A stretch of 64,000 nucleotides of DNA from Colletes latitarsis (Eukaryota; Arthropoda; Insecta; Hymenoptera; Colletidae): contig NW_027488366.1 of assembly GCF_051014445.1 (NCBI RefSeq), positions 28,910,001 to 28,974,000 of the forward strand. The letters are read 5' to 3'. The notes under the pieces were generated by a model. That model saw only the letters and a program-made list of their open reading frames with translations. It made no database searches and was not told the DNA's origin. Below are positions 60,931-64,000 of the stretch, in pieces. The translations under genes were made by a program, and so were the position numbers. Every line of letters begins with the position of its first letter. Position 1 is the stretch's first letter.

Positions 60931-61548
60931 ATGAGTGACACCGCGTCCAACATATCTTGCGAGAGTAGTGCGGTATCCTTTTCCGGGGACCCGGAAATCG
61001 ATGAGCGATTCGGGCGCATTTTGCAGCTCGGGGAAAGGCCCATATCCCCGAGAGGCAATAAAGAGGAGCCTACCACCGTACAGGCGCCAGGAGAACCGGA
61101 GGTGACCCTCAATTTCGGGGTCGACTCATTCAGGATTCCGGCCAGGGTTATAACGACAACCCGAAAATACCACTACCGGGCCCCCGGAGGCCAATACGTC
61201 CTCCGATGGGACAAGGACGGACACATGCGGTCCTGTACGTGGCGGGCCGACAAACCGGAGGAATCGACCCCGCCGCCACCACCAGCAGTGCCAGGGTCGA
61301 CTTTGGCTGCCCCCACCGACCGAGCTCCGCAACAAAAGCGGAAACGGAGGAAACAGGCGAAACTCGCCCCGGCCACCCCTGGACCGTCCACCAGCGGCCT
61401 GCAGCCGCAGACCCCAGCGGCCCCGGCAAAGAAAAAAAGAAGGACCTGGCAGCCGGCGTTCGGTCAGATCGCCATGGCGAAAGCCATGGCGGACCAGATG
61501 CTGACCACGTCCATGAGATTCCTTCAACAGGCTGCAGCTGGTCAATAG
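60931..61548 (+). CDS. Accessory ORF downstream of pol, unknown function, basic C-terminal half
   Basis: An intact 205-codon ORF lies in the env position of the element. I do not recognise a family. Residues 1-55 are acidic and Ser-rich. Residues about 57-108 look like a compact domain (VTLNFGVDSFRIPARVI, YHYRAPGGQYVLRWDKDG, SCTWRADK). Then come a proline run (STPPPPPAVPG), a basic cluster KRKRRK at residues 136-141, a Pro/Ala/Thr linker, and a second basic cluster KKKRR at 167-171 followed by a helical-looking tail. There is no signal peptide or hydrophobic membrane segment, so it is not an envelope protein. The two basic clusters suggest a nuclear or nucleic-acid-binding protein (inference). 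It stays open although gag-pol is broken. Confidence 0.7.
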   Translation: MSDTASNISCESSAVSFSGDPEIDERFGRILQLGERPISPRGNKEEPTTVQAPGEPEVTLNFGVDSFRIPARVITTTRKYHYRAPGGQYVLRWDKDGHMRSCTWRADKPEESTPPPPPAVPGSTLAAPTDRAPQQKRKRRKQAKLAPATPGPSTSGLQPQTPAAPAKKKRRTWQPAFGQIAMAKAMADQMLTTSMRFLQQAAAGQ

Positions 61549-61656
61549 TAAGTACTTTTGATTTTTTACAATTAAAAGTGCGCGAGTTCTCTCTCTCCGC
61601 GTAAAAAAGTGACCGTACGGGACTACCGCGTTCTCCGGGTATTGCACAATTCGTGC
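61549..61656 (+). other. Untranslated region between the accessory ORF and the polypurine tract
   Basis: About 108 bases with no ORF. A T-rich stretch follows the stop codon, and GTAAGT overlaps it at 61548-61553. An inverted repeat, TTGCAC at 61643 and GTGCAA at 61653, brackets AATTC just before the G-rich tract. No further function can be assigned. Confidence 0.5.
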
Positions 61657-61668
61657 AAGGGGGGGCGG
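61657..61668 (+). other. Polypurine tract for plus-strand priming
   Basis: AAGGGGGGGCGG lies two bases upstream of the 3' LTR, which starts at 61671. A purine tract next to the 3' LTR is the expected RNase H-resistant primer. One C interrupts the run. Confidence 0.85.
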
Positions 61669-61670
61669 TA

Positions 61671-63209
61671 TGTTTAAATATGTTAAAAAACTATTTAAAA
61701 TCGCGTTAGTCTGAAAACATTAAATTCTCGGCTGCGATTCCCGTATCCGTTTGTGTACGTGACACTGCGGAAGGTTAAGCGTTCGTCAGGTTCGTTGAAC
61801 GTTCGGACGATTTAAAACCGCAGCCGTTTACGTGTTTTTGTACGCCGACCTCACGCGAAGATTCGCTTCGCACCGGTTTAAACGGTATCGTGACGTCAGC
61901 GTCGAGAGAGAGAACCGTATAATATATTGAAAAGAGATCGACAGCTGAATTCGGCAGCGCCGCATCGCGACGACAAGGCGCGACCGAGTCTTCGTCTGTC
62001 GATCCGCGACAATATTCGTAATTATTCACGAGCCGACTGCCAACGGGAGCGGATCCCAGAAGATCTCGCTCCTCAAGTACGGACTCGCACATAATATTCG
62101 GACTTGTATAAAAAAGAATTCTCTCCGTTGCTGCGGTTAGATTTTCCCAGAACAATCTACCTGCGACAAAAGGGAGGTCGTAATACACGCAGCGCGTGGC
62201 GCGACCGCCTTCGCTAGGAAGGATTGTACGTTGCAGTCGTTGCCGCGACCGCGACGTAAGGGACTCAGGGTGCACCCACCCAGAATCCCTTTAAAGCTAT
62301 ACGGCTTTGGAGCCTCCCAAAGGTCATACCGTTGAATCGGTACCGCCTCGTGGAGTGCTCTTCGTGCAAAGGTCGCCAAAAAACCCTCTCCAAAAACCCG
62401 TCGGTGTACGAGTCGACCGTACACCCTACGGAGGAGTTCGGGTTCAAGGTCGCCTCACCTTCCGTCACGCCGCCTACCAAATACGGTCCCCGTGCAACAC
62501 GGTCGCCGGGTAGGCTTTATAGTGCGGTTGGACCCGCGAGGGATTTTTTGCAAAGGACACTTTACTGTCACGGTCCCCGGTAGAAACGGTCGCCGTGCAG
62601 TAATTTTACAGTGTCGCAGGAAATCACCTCGCACGACGTTCCTACGTCACCCGCACGGAGAGCGTGCTCACGGAATCCACCCATTTGGAGCTTTACGACC
62701 TCCATTTGGTGACCCGTCCGTGGCTAAGTCGCCCCCGACAGATACGAGTGAATTCTCTTCTGTTCAGGGCAAACGTATCGCTGATAGTTTCAATAAATAA
62801 TTATCAGCGTACAAGTACAAATTTACAGTCCACTGATTCACGTTGAACGACAGCCGATTCCCCCCTCCCAGCGCACAGCTAGCCGCTAGGAGAGCGAGGC
62901 GAACAGCTGACGAGCGTGTTTACGATACGTGTACGCACGTATTTAATCTGAACAAACCTTTGTTACAGCAACCAAGGTCCATCCCAACCGGGGCAACGCC
63001 GGTGAATCTCCATCCCCGGCTGGATTATAAAATAATTCTCGCTTCTTGTAATTTATATTTTTTTTATTTTTTTCATTTTTTTTTGTTAAAATTAAATAAA
63101 AGGCTTGTCGCAAAGCGCCAAGCGAAAATTACAAAATAAAAAACTTATCAATCACTCTCCCTAGTATTTCCCTCGTCCGGACCCCGGTTAGAACCCTTAG
63201 TTTCTAACA
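61671..63209 (+). repeat. 3' long terminal repeat (1539 bp)
   Basis: It matches the 5' LTR end to end, with about a dozen differences. It keeps TATAAAAT (63026-63033) and both AATAAA signals (63095, 63135). In the hairpin between those signals the loop is AAA (63112-63114) instead of TTT, and one stem base is changed at 63118. It ends TTTCTAACA, followed directly by the right target duplication. Confidence 0.96.
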
Positions 63210-63214
63210 CACAT
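63210..63214 (+). repeat. Target site duplication, right copy (CACAT)
   Basis: It is identical to 53724-53728. The satellite monomer resumes at once with ACTTGTTGAACTGATCC, the expected continuation of a family B monomer. Confidence 0.95.
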
Positions 63215-64000
63215 ACTTGTTGAACTGATCCTGGGTTTTTTCTGGTTTGGATCACGTAGTAAAGTGGTACCACACTAAAACAGTCAATTAAACCTGGTTT
63301 CGATCAATATTTTAGAGGATAACGCAAGTTAGGTCTGGGATAGGTCTGGGATTTGCCCTCATCAGACTCATACTTTCGCATACTTCACATACTTGTTGAA
63401 CAGATCCTGGGTTTTTTCTGGTTTGGATCACGTAGTAATGTGGTACCACACTGAAACTGTCGATTAAACTTGATTTCGATCAATATTTTTGAGGACAACG
63501 CATGTTAGGTCTAGGTTAGGCCTGGGATTTGCCCTCATCAGGGTCATACTTTCGCAGTTTTAACATACACGTTGACCTGATCGAGGGTTTTTTCCGCTTT
63601 GGATCACGTAGTAAAGTGGTACCACACTGAAGCAGTCCATTAAACCCGGTTTGGATCAATATTTTAGAGGACAACGCATGTTAGGTTTGGGTTAGGTCTA
63701 GGATTTGCCCTCATCAGGCTCATACTTTCGCATATTTCTCATACTTCATGGGTAGATCCTGGGCTTTTTCTGGATTGCATCACGTAGTAATGAAGTACAA
63801 CACTGAAACAGTCAATTAAACCTGGTTTCCATCAATATTTTAGAGGACAACGCATGTTATGTCTAGGTTAGGCCTGGGATTTGCTCTCATCAGACTCATG
63901 CTTTCGCATTTTTCACATACTTGTTGAACAGATCCTGGGTTTTTTCTGGTATGGATCACGCAGTAATGTGGTACCACCCTGAAACATTCAGTTAAACCTG
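63215..64000 (+). repeat. Satellite family B array continuing to the window edge
   Basis: About four and a half family B monomers in the same orientation as before the insertion, including the AACATACACGTTGACC subtype near 63563. The first picks up exactly where the interrupted monomer left off. No gene is visible. Confidence 0.95.

Larger units (their letters stand above)
53729..63209 (+). mobile_element. BEL/Pao-family LTR retrotransposon, nearly complete
   Basis: The element has two LTRs of about 1.54 kb, a primer-binding site, gag, pol, an extra ORF and a polypurine tract, all on the + strand. Domain order is Gag (DUF1759), zinc knuckles, protease, reverse transcriptase, RNase H, integrase. 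The protease form (LIDQGSE), the A17-like connection and the C-terminal integrase domain are typical of BEL/Pao and not of Gypsy or Copia. The LTRs differ at about a dozen positions by eye, so insertion was recent. The coding region nevertheless has a frameshift and a nonsense codon, so this copy probably cannot move without help. Base composition (GC-richer, CpG-rich) contrasts sharply with the flanking satellite. Confidence 0.97.

Noticed and set aside
60931..61548. Envelope glycoprotein gene
   Set aside because: The position fits, but there is no signal peptide, hydrophobic membrane anchor, cysteine-rich ectodomain or cleavage site.

Overview
The window is eukaryotic repetitive DNA with no recognisable host gene. 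It holds two things: a very large satellite array with a monomer of about 176 bp, which fills roughly 54.5 kb, and one nearly complete BEL/Pao-type LTR retrotransposon of about 9.5 kb inserted into that array. The BEL/Pao class, the gag/pol style and TTAGG-like motifs inside the satellite suggest an arthropod. An insect, possibly a hymenopteran such as an ant or wasp, is my best guess, but the sequence does not prove it.

Layout. From 1 to about 35,785 is satellite family A. Its two alternating 176-bp monomer types form a 352-bp dimer, and the dimers are built into long higher-order repeats (HORs). One unit of 4,544 bp (5607-10150) is followed by two units of exactly 6,832 bp (10151-16982 and 16983-23814) and a partial, rearranged unit from 23815. 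The larger unit contains a nested duplication of 1,936 bp (11 monomers). From about 31.5 to 35.8 kb the order breaks down into short local duplications. From about 35,786 to the element (53,728), and again from 63,210 to the window end, is satellite family B. It has the same length and orientation but is more divergent and lacks a clean HOR, showing instead a patchwork of 0.9-1.7 kb segmental copies.

Every monomer carries a pair of 11-bp tandem units close to TTAGGTCTGGG (best preserved in B), and most carry a 12-bp palindrome, TGTGGTACCACA. A homogenised HOR block beside a divergent, transposon-bearing flank resembles centromere/pericentromere architecture. The telomere-like 11-mers instead suggest a link with chromosome ends. 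Both readings are inference.

The retrotransposon (53729-63209, + strand) has LTRs of 1540 and 1539 bp with about a dozen differences between them, TG...CA ends, a 5-bp target duplication (CACAT), a primer-binding site that appears complementary to the 3' end of tRNA-Tyr, and a G-rich polypurine tract. It encodes Gag (DUF1759), zinc knuckles, aspartic protease, reverse transcriptase (YVDD), RNase H and integrase. The gag-pol reading frame is broken by a frameshift near 56.15 kb and an in-frame stop at 59696, and one zinc-ligand Cys of the integrase seems lost, so this young copy is probably non-autonomous. Downstream of pol, where an env would sit, is an intact 205-codon ORF of unknown function. 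It has two strongly basic clusters and no membrane segment, and it is preceded by two RNA-hairpin-capable inverted repeats. This ORF and the telomere-like satellite are the parts most worth following up.
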